Shown one piece after another: positions 1 through 9,801 of a stretch of 64,000 nt of DNA (position 1 is its first letter; each line of letters opens with the position of its first letter). The DNA is taken from NCBI RefSeq assembly GCF_900107635.1, contig NZ_FNRD01000011.1:62001-126000 (forward strand), written 5' to 3'. The position numbers and the translations under genes are program-made. Source of the DNA: Flavobacterium gillisiae. GTDB taxonomy: Bacteria > Bacteroidota > Bacteroidia > Flavobacteriales > Flavobacteriaceae. A model generated the notes under the pieces. It was not told the origin of the DNA and searched no databases. It worked only from the letters and a program-made list of their open reading frames with translations.

Positions 1-102
1 GCCTTTAATATTTCCGGTAACGTGTAAGTTTGTTTTTGATTCATTTTTAGCACATGATGCCAAAAGTAATAGGGAAGCGAATGCAAGAAGTGATTTTTTC
101 AT
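1..102 (-). CDS. Lipoprotein, N-terminal fragment (window edge)
   Basis: The first 34 codons of a minus-strand gene run off the left edge. The start MKKSLLAFASLLLLASC is a type II signal peptide with lipobox LASC, so the mature protein is probably membrane-anchored outside the cytoplasm. The following stretch reads TNLHVTGNIKG. This resembles the first strand of the DUF4369 domain found at the N-terminus of Bacteroidota thioredoxin-like (TlpA/ResA type) lipoproteins, but only about 10 residues are available, so that family link is a guess. The M61 gene upstream ends in a terminator, so this gene probably has its own promoter. Confidence 0.6.
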   Translation of the reverse strand, partial: MKKSLLAFASLLLLASCAKNESKTNLHVTGNIKG

Positions 103-175
103 TGGTTAAATATTTTGCTGCAAAATAAAGAAAATTGTTGGAAACTTTACTCTCTAAATTAGGTGAATTTTATAA

Positions 176-211
176 AAGAAATCCCAATCTATTTCTAAAT
201 TGGGATTTCTT
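176..211 (-). terminator. Terminator after the M61 peptidase gene
   Basis: A 13-bp perfect stem (AAGAAATCCCAAT pairing with ATTGGGATTTCTT) with a 10-nt loop lies directly after the M61 stop codon in the minus sense and is followed by TTT. Confidence 0.8.
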
Positions 212-226
212 GTCTGATTTTTAGTT

Positions 227-2089
227 TTAACCTTTTAACCAAGCTTCTCTTAATGTCTTTTTAGTTGCGTCGGTTGCATCTAGGGCTGCTTTCTCTTCAT
301 AAGGAAGATTGATCTTTCCTTTAAGAACTTGTTCAGCTCCATTGCGTTTTATTTTAACAGTAATAGCGTCGTTTTCTTTCCAGTTCTGACTTTCGCTAAT
401 CATATCGTAGATGTTGTCCAGAGAATACGGCTTGTCGTTTATAGCCATTATAATATCACCTCCTTTAAGATCTAAGGCAGTATAAAAAGGATTTAATTCG
501 ATATTCGGAATAACAACAATTTCTTTGGTCTCTGGATTTACAGTGATGTACGGTACTTGTCCTTTTAGGAATACATTTCCAGGAGATTTTACAGTAGACT
601 GTGTAACGCCAACTTTTGCAAAGTAAGTTTCGTATGGAATAGGAGTAGTTCCAGCTACATAAGTTGCAAGAAAAGCGCCTACTTCAGGGTAGGTTAAAGA
701 AGTGATTTTAGCAAAGAGTTCGTCGTCGTTAAATGGTTTTGAAACGCCATATTCACTAGATAGTTTTTGCATCAAATCAAGAATTCCTCTTTCACCATTA
801 CTTTTTTCTCTGATAATGATATCCAAACACATTCCTATCAACGATCCTTTTTGGTATACGTTGATGTATTGGTCTTTGTATGGTTGTTTCAAAACATTAG
901 CACTCATTGTGGTGAAAGACATGGTGTCGTTCATCGCAGCAGCACGTTCCATTTGGTCTGAAAGACGACTGTAAAAATCTTCTTCCGTGATTAAACCTTG
1001 GTTGATTTGGAACAGATTGGCAAAATATTCAGTAACACCTTCGTACATCCATAAATGAGCTGACATTTTTGGATTGTTGTAATCAAAATATTGGATTTCT
1101 TTCGAATGAATGCTAAGCGGAGTTACAATATGAAAAAATTCATGTGAAACTACATCCATCATCGACTTTACCAATTCTTCTTTTGGCATCAATTCTGGTA
1201 AAACAACTGTAGTAGCTGTAGGATGCTCTAAAGCTCCAAAACCTTTTGCATCATTTTCCTGCATGGTTGATAAATACAATAATACACTGTATTTTTTAGT
1301 TGCATTTATTTTACCTAAAAACGTCTTTTGTGCCGTCATCATCGTTTTCATCTCTGGTGTTATGCTTTCAGCAGTAACTTTTCCAGAAGGAGAATAAACG
1401 CTAATAAGGATTTCCATTCCGTCAACAGTAAAAGTCGTGTAGTCCGGTTTTGAATACATAATAGGGTTTTCGACCAATTCAGCATAACGAGTCGTGATAA
1501 AAGTGTCGGCAGTAGTGCTGGCATCCATATCAGTCATTGAAGTAGAACCCCATAGTGTTTCGGGATGGGTAATAGTAACTTTATAGGGTGTGGACATAAA
1601 GTTTGTAAAGTAACCTACAAAACAATGTGTGTTTAACATAATGTTTTTTCCTGCATCGATATTAGATCCTGCTGGTGAAAAGATATCCTCATCGCCAAAT
1701 TTTGTACCTTTCTCTGTGTCAAATGAATCATTTACTAAATAAGTGATTTTGTCCAGCGTTTTTGCTTTTGAAATGGACCAAGAATTAACGTCAACTTTTT
1801 TTACGGCTAGTAAATTACCTTTTGTGTCATAAGCTTTTAAATCTTCGATGTATCTACCGTAGTTGTCTTCTGAATAGGTTCCAGGAACTGTTTTAGGAAT
1901 GTGGTACGTAATTTCATCTGTTTTGATTGACGGCGCATTTACGGTTACCATTACTTGGTCATTCGTTATTACATCCAGATTAATTGCGACTTGAACCTGA
2001 TCTTTTGTTGCTGCAGTCGGTACCGAATTGGCAGTTTTACAACTCCAAAGGATCGATGTAAATGCAAATGCAAAAATTATTTTTTTCAT
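227..2089 (-). CDS. M61 family metallopeptidase (glycyl-aminopeptidase type) lipoprotein with PDZ domain
   Basis: This 620-aa zinc peptidase is probably anchored in the envelope. The N-terminus MKKIIFAFAFTSILWSC is a lipoprotein signal with the lipid-bearing Cys at 17. The N-terminal half is the beta-rich M61 domain. The zinc site is HEFFH at about residues 316-320, followed by the downstream Glu motif MYEGVTEY near 345. The C-terminal 100 residues contain a PDZ domain (around LKGGDIIMAINDKPYS). Order and length match bacterial M61 peptidases, which are known as glycyl aminopeptidases; the physiological substrate is unknown. A TAnnTTTG box lies upstream and a strong stem-loop follows, so it is probably monocistronic. 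Confidence 0.93.
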   Translation of the reverse strand: MKKIIFAFAFTSILWSCKTANSVPTAATKDQVQVAINLDVITNDQVMVTVNAPSIKTDEITYHIPKTVPGTYSEDNYGRYIEDLKAYDTKGNLLAVKKVDVNSWSISKAKTLDKITYLVNDSFDTEKGTKFGDEDIFSPAGSNIDAGKNIMLNTHCFVGYFTNFMSTPYKVTITHPETLWGSTSMTDMDASTTADTFITTRYAELVENPIMYSKPDYTTFTVDGMEILISVYSPSGKVTAESITPEMKTMMTAQKTFLGKINATKKYSVLLYLSTMQENDAKGFGALEHPTATTVVLPELMPKEELVKSMMDVVSHEFFHIVTPLSIHSKEIQYFDYNNPKMSAHLWMYEGVTEYFANLFQINQGLITEEDFYSRLSDQMERAAAMNDTMSFTTMSANVLKQPYKDQYINVYQKGSLIGMCLDIIIREKSNGERGILDLMQKLSSEYGVSKPFNDDELFAKITSLTYPEVGAFLATYVAGTTPIPYETYFAKVGVTQSTVKSPGNVFLKGQVPYITVNPETKEIVVIPNIELNPFYTALDLKGGDIIMAINDKPYSLDNIYDMISESQNWKENDAITVKIKRNGAEQVLKGKINLPYEEKAALDATDATKKTLREAWLKG

Positions 2090-2150
2090 TATCTATATGA
2101 TTTTTGTTATTAGTCTGTCAAAAGCTAAGAATGTTACACTTTATCAATAG

Positions 2151-2158
2151 CAAATATA
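2151..2158 (-). promoter_or_regulatory. -7 promoter box for the M61 gene
   Basis: TATATTTG on the minus strand matches the Bacteroidota -7 consensus TAnnTTTG, about 60 nt before the ATG. I see no clear TTG at the -33 position. Confidence 0.5.
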
Positions 2159-2183
2159 TTTAAAAGAGGGTTGATATTCTTGT

Positions 2184-2211
2184 AAAAAAAAACACCCTAA
2201 AGAGGGTGTTT
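2184..2211 (-). terminator. Terminator after the TIGR03643 gene
   Basis: An 8-bp stem (AACACCCT/AGGGTGTT) with loop CTTT is followed on the minus strand by a run of at least 8 T. It lies just after the stop codon at 2221. Confidence 0.85.
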
Positions 2212-2220
2212 TCTAATTGG

Positions 2221-2502
2221 TTAGTCCAATTTGTTTTTGATATAGTATTTACCATCCAAGTCTTCATCAAAATCATCGATTTTAATGGGTTTTGGTTTTG
2301 GCTTATTTGCAGTAGCTTTCTTTTTCCACATCTCAAATTTCTCTGCCGGCATCTTCTTTTTCATTATTTCCAAAACTTCTTTTTCGACCAAGCCAAATTC
2401 CTTTTTAATAATTTCAAAAGGATTTTTTTCCTCTAAGGCCAATGTAACAAGTTTTTCTGTTTGTTCCCAGGTTAATTCTTTGCGGTTACTCTTTTTCATC
2501 AC
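2221..2502 (-). CDS. TIGR03643/DUF2805 family protein
   Basis: A 93-aa soluble protein. The first 65 residues (LTWEQTEKLVTLALEEKNPF, then a helix with GLVEKEVLEIMKKKMPAEKF and MWKKK) match my knowledge of the small TIGR03643/DUF2805 family, which has a helix-turn-helix-like look but no established function. The tail is lysine/proline-rich, then acidic. Two adjacent Met codons (2502 and 2499) could both serve as start. It stands alone, with a terminator directly behind it. Confidence 0.8.
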   Translation of the reverse strand: MMKKSNRKELTWEQTEKLVTLALEEKNPFEIIKKEFGLVEKEVLEIMKKKMPAEKFEMWKKKATANKPKPKPIKIDDFDEDLDGKYYIKNKLD

Positions 2503-2620
2503 GTGAAAATTAATTCAATTTGTTTTTAATGATTAATATAATTGATTCTAAATTAGATAGAACAATATTAATAAAAATATAATTACTTATAACCATAAAA
2601 ACGATTTTTTTTTATGGGGT

Positions 2621-3478
2621 TTAATTCTTTTCTGAGGAACGTTGTTTTTGGAAAGGAATTTTCAATAAATTCTTCAATTCATTGTGTTCCTCATTCTTCA
2701 TATGTGTGTCAATTCCATATACAATTTCTTCTTTGGGAAGTGTTCTGAATGTTCCAAAAAGACGGTCCCAAACGGAGAATATATTTCCGTAATTGCTGTC
2801 AGTATAGGGTAATTTATAATGATGGTGTACTTTGTGCATGTCTGGAGACACAATTAAGTAGCTCATGATAGTGTCCCATTTTTTTGGTAAGGCAATATTA
2901 GCATGGTTAAATTGAGTTGCAATTACTGATAATGTTTGGTACAGGAATACCATCCACATAGGACTTCCCACGATTAAAACGCCCAGAGTTGTAAAAGTAA
3001 AACGGATAACGCTTTCGCCGGGATGATGTCTGTTAGCCGTTGTAGTGTCTATCCAGGTATCCGTATGATGTATTAGGTGGAATCGCCATAGGAATTTGGT
3101 TTTATGCTCTACTAAATGTACGAGATAGGCTCCGATTAAATCTAATAACAACAAACCGATCAGTGTATACAACCATAATGGTATTTCTGGAAGCCATTGA
3201 AGAATTCCGAAATTATTCTCAACCGTCCAGTCAGCAGTTTTTAATAAAACAAAAGCTAACAGGAAATTAATAACAATAGTCGTTAAAGTGAGAAATATAT
3301 TGATACCAGCATGGTGCCATTTCTTGTAACTAAAGTTAAAAAGCGGGAAAGCATTTTCGATTAACCAAAAAATAGTAATTCCACTTACTAAAATCAGACT
3401 CCTATGTGAGGACGGTATGGTGGAAAAATAATTAATTATCTCGTTCATAGTACTATTGTTTATTCCAAAAATACTCAT
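2621..3478 (-). CDS. Sterol desaturase / fatty acid hydroxylase family membrane protein
   Basis: This 285-aa integral membrane protein has the eight-histidine di-iron signature of the superfamily: HLVEHKTKFLWRFHLIHH about 125-140 residues in, NRHHPGE soon after, and DMHKVHHHY in the C-terminal third. Hydrophobic helices flank the motifs. Family members hydroxylate or desaturate lipids at the membrane using O2. In Flavobacteria, related enzymes act on fatty acids, carotenoids or ornithine lipids, but the substrate cannot be read from sequence. It may share a transcript with the upstream DoxX-like gene, 57 nt away. Confidence 0.9.
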   Translation of the reverse strand: MSIFGINNSTMNEIINYFSTIPSSHRSLILVSGITIFWLIENAFPLFNFSYKKWHHAGINIFLTLTTIVINFLLAFVLLKTADWTVENNFGILQWLPEIPLWLYTLIGLLLLDLIGAYLVHLVEHKTKFLWRFHLIHHTDTWIDTTTANRHHPGESVIRFTFTTLGVLIVGSPMWMVFLYQTLSVIATQFNHANIALPKKWDTIMSYLIVSPDMHKVHHHYKLPYTDSNYGNIFSVWDRLFGTFRTLPKEEIVYGIDTHMKNEEHNELKNLLKIPFQKQRSSEKN

Positions 3479-3535
3479 TTTTTAGATATAACGACATAAC
3501 GATAAATTAATTATTAATTCGCTTTGCTCAAGGTT

Positions 3536-3889
3536 TTAGGTATATAGGTAAGCCCAATAAATCAAAACTAATTGGAATGGCATGCGTGCTATTAAGGCCC
3601 ATTTTGGAAGACCCATTCTCGCCTTTTCATTTTGGTACATATAGATGTGAGATGGGAAAACAGCAATTAAAAGTGCGATAGTTCCCCAGGCTGCATAGGT
3701 TGATAGTAAAGGGATAACTAGTGCTATTCCTAAAATTATTTCGGCACATCCGCTGAGGATATTTAATAATTTAGGGTTGCTAAAATAGTCAGGTATTATT
3801 TTTTGATACATCCTAGGGTTTCTAAAATGATTTATTCCAGCTAGCGTATAAATAAAAGCCATTAAGTACAAATGCCAAGGGAAGTTCAT
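3536..3889 (-). CDS. DoxX-like family membrane protein
   Basis: A 117-aa protein with four predicted membrane helices. The start LMAFIYTLAGINHFRNPRMY and the segment ILSGCAEIILGIALVIPLLS follow the DoxX/DoxX-like pattern, in which a GxxHF helix comes first and a G-x-x-E helix second. The biochemical role of this small clade is not established. Its neighbours on the same strand are the hydroxylase-family gene downstream and the EamA transporter upstream. Confidence 0.8.
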   Translation of the reverse strand: MNFPWHLYLMAFIYTLAGINHFRNPRMYQKIIPDYFSNPKLLNILSGCAEIILGIALVIPLLSTYAAWGTIALLIAVFPSHIYMYQNEKARMGLPKWALIARMPFQLVLIYWAYLYT

Positions 3890-3953
3890 AATGAGAAAGT
3901 TAAAGATGAGGTTTACGAATGTACTATTTTTTTATAATCAAACAGCAGTACTA

Positions 3954-4853
3954 TTATAACTGTTTGCGTTTAAAATTAACATTCATAATTACGATGGCGA
4001 TAATAATAAGGACAATTCCAAACCACTGAATTGGTTTTACATCTTCGTTTAATAGTACAAAGGCCATCATTACTGAGACGGGAAGTTCAAGTGCTGATAC
4101 AATACTCCCAAGCCCAATTCCGGTAAGCGGGAATCCTGCATTCATAAGCATTGGTGGAATAATAGTTCCAAAAAGGGCTAAAACAATTCCCCATTTTAGA
4201 AAAATGTCAAAGTTAAATGGAGTGATTTGTGTAGCGATCGAAAATGAAAATACGATTATTGCACCACCCAGAAGCATATACAAACTGCGCTGTGCCGAAG
4301 ATATATTAGTTGCGACGCGATTTGCAGTAAACATAGTAGTGGTAAAAGATGCTGCTGCCAGCATTCCCCACATGATGCCATGCCAATCTAACTTAACTTC
4401 ATTTTGAATTAGATTAGTTGCCAATACAGTTCCAATCAAGACAATAATAACGGATACTATTTTTTGAGTAGAAGGAAGCTTCTTTTCTAAAATCATTTCG
4501 AGTAAAACACCCATCCAAACGGTTTGCATCAACAATACAATACCTATAGAAACAGGAATGTATTTTACAGCCAAATAATAGAAAACGCTTGTCATTCCAA
4601 GAGAAGTTCCAGCAAGCATTAGATGAAAAATGTTTTGGCGAGATGCTTTTATTGCAGTATTTTTATTTTTAGTTTTTTGGAACAAATTAATAAGTAGTAT
4701 TCCTATGATACCCAATATAAACTGAGAAGTGGTAACTTCTGCCGTGGTGTATCCTTCATTATAGGCCATTTTTACAAAAGTGGCTAGCATACCATAACTG
4801 GTTGCGCCAAAACCCACTAAAAAAACTCCTTTTAAAACATTATTATTTGACAT
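3954..4853 (-). CDS. EamA/DMT family transporter
   Basis: This 299-aa inner-membrane protein has about ten hydrophobic helices arranged as two EamA repeats. The first runs from VFLVGFGATSYGMLATFVKM to VLIGTVLATNL. The second runs from GIMWGMLAAASFTTTMF to the final IVLIIIAIVIMNVNF. The family exports small metabolites (drug/metabolite transporter superfamily). No neighbour suggests a substrate. A good minus-strand promoter (TTG, 17 nt, TACCTTTG) sits just upstream of the ATG. Confidence 0.9.
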   Translation of the reverse strand: MSNNNVLKGVFLVGFGATSYGMLATFVKMAYNEGYTTAEVTTSQFILGIIGILLINLFQKTKNKNTAIKASRQNIFHLMLAGTSLGMTSVFYYLAVKYIPVSIGIVLLMQTVWMGVLLEMILEKKLPSTQKIVSVIIVLIGTVLATNLIQNEVKLDWHGIMWGMLAAASFTTTMFTANRVATNISSAQRSLYMLLGGAIIVFSFSIATQITPFNFDIFLKWGIVLALFGTIIPPMLMNAGFPLTGIGLGSIVSALELPVSVMMAFVLLNEDVKPIQWFGIVLIIIAIVIMNVNFKRKQL

Positions 4854-4872
4854 TCTTTATTTTTTTGAGGGG

Positions 4873-4900
4873 CAAAGGTACGCTTTCAAGTGTAACACAA
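4873..4900 (-). promoter_or_regulatory. Promoter of the EamA transporter gene
   Basis: On the minus strand, TTG (4900-4898), a 17-nt spacer and TACCTTTG (4880-4873) match the Bacteroidota consensus TTG-N17-23-TAnnTTTG. The box ends about 20 nt before the start codon at 4853. Confidence 0.75.
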
Positions 4901-4921
4901 CTTTAGAGGAGTCATTATTTT

Positions 4922-6088
4922 TTAAAATAAGTCGTTTACTACAGGATTTTCAATTCCAATGGAGCTTGGGTTGAAGTTTAATTTATCTTGTAATAGGGTA
5001 GCATACACACTTCTAAAATCAATCTGATGTTTCAAATCACCTTGTTGTAAGTCGGAAAGATTCGGGTTATTTCCAATTATTTTTCCTTTATTGCTTCCGC
5101 CAATGATGAACATAGGAGCGGCAGTTCCATGATCTGTACCGTTTCCATTGTCTTTTACTCTTCGTCCAAACTCTGAAAAAACAACAACAGTAACATTTTG
5201 AAGCAGTTTAGCATCCTTCATATCGGTATAGAAACTGAATAAAGCATCGTTTAACTCGGACAGTTTGTTTTTATGAATGGCCAATTGATTATCGTGCGTG
5301 TCAAAACCGCCAAGGGAAGTATAATAGACTTTCGAGTTCAAGTTTCCTTTTATTAAACGGCCTATCCAAGCTAGATTTTTTCCTAAACCCGTCTTCGGAT
5401 ACGAGTTTTCTTGTGTGGCTTGTGCCAAAGCTTTCTGGATTTGCTCAGAACCTTCTACGGCTGAATTGGCTATTTTTTGAACAAAATCTAATTCGGGATT
5501 ATCGGATAGTTCAGTGCTTTCCTCCTTACCATTTTTTATTTTAAATTTCTCTGGATCTTTAATGGTAATCGCATTTGGTATTTCCCCTTTTAGCGATAAG
5601 TTGTCGATATTGTCAATATTAATTCCGGCAGTAGGCGTGTGGGTTGTGCATTGCAAATCTAGATAACGCCCGAGCCAACCTTCATTTATATATTGATCAG
5701 AAGCAGAAGCGGTTTGCCAAATTTCTTGACTTCGAAAATGGGAGCGATTCGGCTCTGGATAACCTACATTTTGAATTACGGATAAATCCCCGTTTTGTTG
5801 CATTTGCGCAAAGCCTTTTAGCGCGGGATGAAAAGCCATTTCTTTATTTCCTGCGATAACTTCATCCTTTGACAGCGCAATTTTAGGACGCATTTCATAA
5901 TACAAAGGATCTAAATAAGGGATAAAAGTATTCAAGCCGTCGTTACCGCCGTTTAGTTGTACAAATACGACACATTGTTCGCCTATAATTAGGTTTTCTT
6001 GTTTGCTAAAAGAGAATAAAAAATCAGGTAATAATAGCGATCCTCCTGTAAAAGTACCCGTTAACGATAAAAAAATTCTTCTATTCAT
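4922..6088 (-). CDS. DUF1501 domain-containing protein
   Basis: A 388-aa protein of the DUF1501 family, which belongs to the alkaline-phosphatase/sulfatase-like superfamily. The N-terminus MNRRIFLSLTGTFTGGSLLL is typical and looks like an export signal, with an RR pair at positions 3-4. Characteristic segments are VVFVQLNGGNDGLNTFIPYL, VVFSEFGRRV and NGTDHGTAAPMFIIGG. It lies 25 nt downstream of the DUF1800 gene, the usual pairing for these families. Their joint function is not established; an exported hydrolase-like role is an inference. Confidence 0.92.
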   Translation of the reverse strand: MNRRIFLSLTGTFTGGSLLLPDFLFSFSKQENLIIGEQCVVFVQLNGGNDGLNTFIPYLDPLYYEMRPKIALSKDEVIAGNKEMAFHPALKGFAQMQQNGDLSVIQNVGYPEPNRSHFRSQEIWQTASASDQYINEGWLGRYLDLQCTTHTPTAGINIDNIDNLSLKGEIPNAITIKDPEKFKIKNGKEESTELSDNPELDFVQKIANSAVEGSEQIQKALAQATQENSYPKTGLGKNLAWIGRLIKGNLNSKVYYTSLGGFDTHDNQLAIHKNKLSELNDALFSFYTDMKDAKLLQNVTVVVFSEFGRRVKDNGNGTDHGTAAPMFIIGGSNKGKIIGNNPNLSDLQQGDLKHQIDFRSVYATLLQDKLNFNPSSIGIENPVVNDLF

Positions 6089-6113
6089 AATGAAAAGGTA
6101 TTAGAAGCTGTTA

Positions 6114-7523
6114 TTAGATTAATTGAAATTCAGGTTCTTTGATTATGGTATTGAATAATCTCAAAACCACCTGATCCGCATTTGGAGCATTTGGATCAAA
6201 ATCATATTTTAAAACCGTTTCAAAATCTTTTTGAGCTTCTGGGCTTACGCCAAATAACAAACGATCGGTGAGGCCTTTGATAATTACCTTATTGGTGCCT
6301 TTTTGCCAGTTTAATGCGATAGGTTTGTCTTTGGGTATCTTATTTTTCTGGTTCGTTTTCTCCTCCATATTGTCTTCCATATCCCGTTCTGTTTTTTGCC
6401 GATTGTATAGTCGGCCTTGACAATACGCATCTGCTACAATGGCGCGCTGCAAATAGATTTGAGTCGTCAGCCAAGATTTTCCTCCTTCCCAACCTTTCAC
6501 ATTGGGTTGATTGAACAAATCCATGCTTTGCTGTTTTAAAAAGTTAACAATTACGTTGCTTTTTACATTTTCTAATTGCAATTCATCAAGTAATTGTAAG
6601 CTGTATTCTAAAGGATTTTTAATCTTAGAACCAGCGGTATTCTTGTCAAATTCTTCGGTAAAAATTTTCAATAGTAACGGTTGGAATTCAAAATTCATTT
6701 CTCTAAAATAATCGCCATAATAACGCACGAGTTCCTCTTTTGGATTATCATAAATAAACCATTCCAGTATTTTTCGAGTCATGAGATAGGGAATGTTTTT
6801 TTGTTCGAAAATAATATCTACTAATTCATCGACTTTAAAAACACCCGTTTTTCCCAAGTACGTGATAACCGAGTTGTCTTCAAAAACGCTTCTGTATTGA
6901 GCTCCTTCTTCACCAAGGTTTAATCCGGCAAGTCCTTTTGCACCATTTTTAACATCATCTTCACTGTAATTACCTATTCCAAGGGTGAATAGTTCCAGTA
7001 ATTCTCTACTGAGATTCTCATTTATTTTCCCTCTTTTATTATCAGTATTATCAAGATAACGCACCATTGCATTAGTCTTCAAAATTTCCTTAGTTAAGGT
7101 TTTGAAGTTTCCAAAAGCATTTTTACGTAAAATCTGATTGTGCTGAAACACCCAGTAATTCACTTTTACTTTTTGATAGGTTGACACAAAATGATTGTGT
7201 AGCAGCAATGTCATTTTTTCTTGCAATGGATATTCGGCATCGATCATTCGGTCTATCCACCATTGTTTCATGGCTTGCGCTGTTTGATTTTCTTTTTGTC
7301 TCGCTTCTTTTTTATCTTCTTCTGAAGCATTTTTAAACAATAGACGCAGTTGTTTTAATTCTTCAATCGTTTTTGGACTGTCCTTTAAAAAGTCAGGAAT
7401 GGTATTGTCAAAAGAAACTTTAAAGGAGTCCTCTAGAAAGGGACGTAATCCTTTTTGCGCAATGCGGCTGTTTTCTTTATTCGAAAAACCTAATCGTAGA
7501 GACCATAGTGCGCTTTGATTCAT
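6114..7523 (-). CDS. DUF1800 domain-containing protein
   Basis: A 469-aa member of DUF1800. Recognisable segments are the WWIDRMIDAEYPLQEKMTL region (about residues 88-106), the helical LLHNHFVS segment, NENLSRELLELFTLGIGNYS near the middle, and FNTIIKEPEFQLI at the C-terminus. It is first in a two-gene operon with DUF1501. No conventional signal peptide is obvious, which is common in the family. Function is unknown. Confidence 0.92.
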   Translation of the reverse strand: MNQSALWSLRLGFSNKENSRIAQKGLRPFLEDSFKVSFDNTIPDFLKDSPKTIEELKQLRLLFKNASEEDKKEARQKENQTAQAMKQWWIDRMIDAEYPLQEKMTLLLHNHFVSTYQKVKVNYWVFQHNQILRKNAFGNFKTLTKEILKTNAMVRYLDNTDNKRGKINENLSRELLELFTLGIGNYSEDDVKNGAKGLAGLNLGEEGAQYRSVFEDNSVITYLGKTGVFKVDELVDIIFEQKNIPYLMTRKILEWFIYDNPKEELVRYYGDYFREMNFEFQPLLLKIFTEEFDKNTAGSKIKNPLEYSLQLLDELQLENVKSNVIVNFLKQQSMDLFNQPNVKGWEGGKSWLTTQIYLQRAIVADAYCQGRLYNRQKTERDMEDNMEEKTNQKNKIPKDKPIALNWQKGTNKVIIKGLTDRLLFGVSPEAQKDFETVLKYDFDPNAPNADQVVLRLFNTIIKEPEFQLI

Positions 7524-7666
7524 AAGAAGTGATTTTTAGTAGCTGGGTATATGTTTAGATATTTTAAATCGAAAAAGGTTTAATGCTTAATTGATTAAAT
7601 TTTTTTTGGCAAAGTTGTAACAACTAATGTATAACGTTGACTTATGGAATATCTGATACAAAAAAC

Positions 7667-9784
7667 ATGAAAAAAATATATTTGGTTGCTTTGCTCGCTA
7701 TAGGAAGTTTTTCCACGCTTTCTGCTCAAACAACGCCTGAAAAAGCTCCAGAGAAAACAACGGAGCTAAATGAGGTTGCAATTATAAAAACCAAGAAAGT
7801 AATAGAGCAAAAAGCAGATCGAACCATCTTTGATTTTGCGGGACAAGCTAGTTTGAATACGGGTTCGGTTCTAGAAGGGATTAAAAAACTACCTGGATTA
7901 ATAGCTTCAGATATTGCGGGAATGATGTATCAAGGAAAACAACTAGACGTTTTTATGGACGGCAGACCGCTTAATATTTCTACTACAGAATTGAATGCCT
8001 TTTTAGAAGGAATGCCGGCAAATGCGATTGAGAAAATCGAAATTATCACTCAGCCTGGCGCCGAATTCCCAGCTACTTCTGGCGGAGCGATTTTGAATAT
8101 CATTACGAATAAAAACGCTAAGAATTACTTGAGTGCTACTTATACTAACAGTACGAGTTTTACGAGCTATGATGATGTACGCTGGAGAATGAATAACAGT
8201 TTATTGTTGAGTGCTAAAAACAAGTATTTTGGATGGCAATTGAATGTAGGTCAAAATTACAGAGAAAGCGCGATTTGGACCTCGCTTGAGAAAGAAGAAA
8301 ACGGTATGACTTCATTACTGTCAAGAACCGATGCAGATCGTATAGGGCGAAATAATTTTATTAAATCGGCATTGACATTTGATATTGGTAAAGACCGTTT
8401 GTTATTGAATTATGATTTAACGCAAAACAATAATGATAGCTATACTTTAGGTAACGGACCTGGTTTTACAACTAATGATGCCTCAGTAAGCACGGGCTTG
8501 CGCCAAGATGCAGTAGTTACTTACCAGAAAAAATTTGAAAACACGGCCAAAAAACTCGAGTTTAAATTTAACTACAATAACAATACAAATGATTTCGAAT
8601 TAAGTCCGATTGGTAATTCGGCTTCGACTTTAGACAATTCCTCAAACCAAAACTTGTACAACTTCAAGTTTGATTATTCGCAGCCTATTAAATTTTCAGA
8701 TGAAGGGAAATTAAGTTTTGGTAGTTTGTACGAAGAATTACTTTTTGATGCAGCAAGTAAAGGGGTTACTAATTTAGATTATAAACGTAGAACGGCGGCA
8801 TCTTATATCGAGTTGCAATCTAAGTTTGACAAAGTGAATTTTATTCTTGGCGGTCGAGCCGAAGATTACAATATTACAGGTACAACAGCTACGGCAGAAT
8901 TAACGACGTTCAAGCAGTTTCGCTTTTTTCCAAATGCAAGCGCACAGTATAATTTTAATAATTCGATCTATTTTAATATGAATTATAATAAAAAGATAAC
9001 GCTGCCTAGTACATCTGCATTGAATCCTAACAATACCAATTATCAAAATCCGAACATTGATTATTCAGGTAATCCAAATCTTCAACCTACGATTTTTGAT
9101 AATTATGAGGTGAAGTTAAGTGCTTATGATTATGCCTTTGTTAGTTATAATATTAGTTCGGCTAAAAACCAAGTAATTAATAGAGTGACGCTTAATAATG
9201 ATTTAGTAGTAAATAGTAACGAGAATATTCCAGAGATAAAAATTCATAATTTTAGTGTGGGAATGCCAATACCTTATATGTTGTTTACCAAAGGACTGGC
9301 CGAAACCATGAAAATGAATGTTAATCCAGATACGATGAACTTTTTATATGTGTATGCCGGTTATCAATACCATCAAATTCCAAATGTAGATACTAATGGA
9401 TTCTGGATGTTTAACTTCATGTCGCAAATTGTATTGCCAAAACAGATAAAATTTGTTGCCAATTATAATTACATTATTCCAAAAGGGAATTATTTTTATT
9501 TCATTGCGGTTAAGCCTTTCAGAAATGCATTGGATTTAAGTTTTTCTAAGAAATTCATGAAAGATCAATTAACGCTTTCAATTTATGCGGATGATATCTT
9601 GAACTCGAATGAAAATGCTTTTAATTCTTACGAAACACCATTGTTAATTAGCAATAAAATGGACACGAGAAAATTTGGCTTTAGCCTGAATTATAAGATT
9701 CCAACAAAAAACAAGTTGGCTAAAGAAAATCCAAACTTATTGAATAAAGATAAAAAAGAAGATAGCGGGATTTTAAACCAATAG
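7667..9784 (+). CDS. Outer membrane beta-barrel / TonB-dependent receptor-like protein
   Basis: I start the gene at ATG 7667 rather than the in-frame TTG at 7637, because MKKIYLVALLAIGSFSTLSAQ is a complete signal peptide. The 705-aa protein then has a short linker, a plug-like domain (VLEGIKKLPGLIASDIAG, DVFMDGRPLNIS, AIEKIEIITQPGAEFPATSG) and a long Tyr/Asn-rich barrel in 'outer membrane beta-barrel family' style. It lacks the N-terminal CarboxypepD_reg-like domain present in the receptor at 24.5-26.9 kb. The ligand is unknown. It is divergent from DUF1800 and followed by a bidirectional terminator. Confidence 0.85.
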   Translation: MKKIYLVALLAIGSFSTLSAQTTPEKAPEKTTELNEVAIIKTKKVIEQKADRTIFDFAGQASLNTGSVLEGIKKLPGLIASDIAGMMYQGKQLDVFMDGRPLNISTTELNAFLEGMPANAIEKIEIITQPGAEFPATSGGAILNIITNKNAKNYLSATYTNSTSFTSYDDVRWRMNNSLLLSAKNKYFGWQLNVGQNYRESAIWTSLEKEENGMTSLLSRTDADRIGRNNFIKSALTFDIGKDRLLLNYDLTQNNNDSYTLGNGPGFTTNDASVSTGLRQDAVVTYQKKFENTAKKLEFKFNYNNNTNDFELSPIGNSASTLDNSSNQNLYNFKFDYSQPIKFSDEGKLSFGSLYEELLFDAASKGVTNLDYKRRTAASYIELQSKFDKVNFILGGRAEDYNITGTTATAELTTFKQFRFFPNASAQYNFNNSIYFNMNYNKKITLPSTSALNPNNTNYQNPNIDYSGNPNLQPTIFDNYEVKLSAYDYAFVSYNISSAKNQVINRVTLNNDLVVNSNENIPEIKIHNFSVGMPIPYMLFTKGLAETMKMNVNPDTMNFLYVYAGYQYHQIPNVDTNGFWMFNFMSQIVLPKQIKFVANYNYIIPKGNYFYFIAVKPFRNALDLSFSKKFMKDQLTLSIYADDILNSNENAFNSYETPLLISNKMDTRKFGFSLNYKIPTKNKLAKENPNLLNKDKKEDSGILNQ

Positions 9785-9801
9785 TTATCCGTGAAGTAAA
9801 T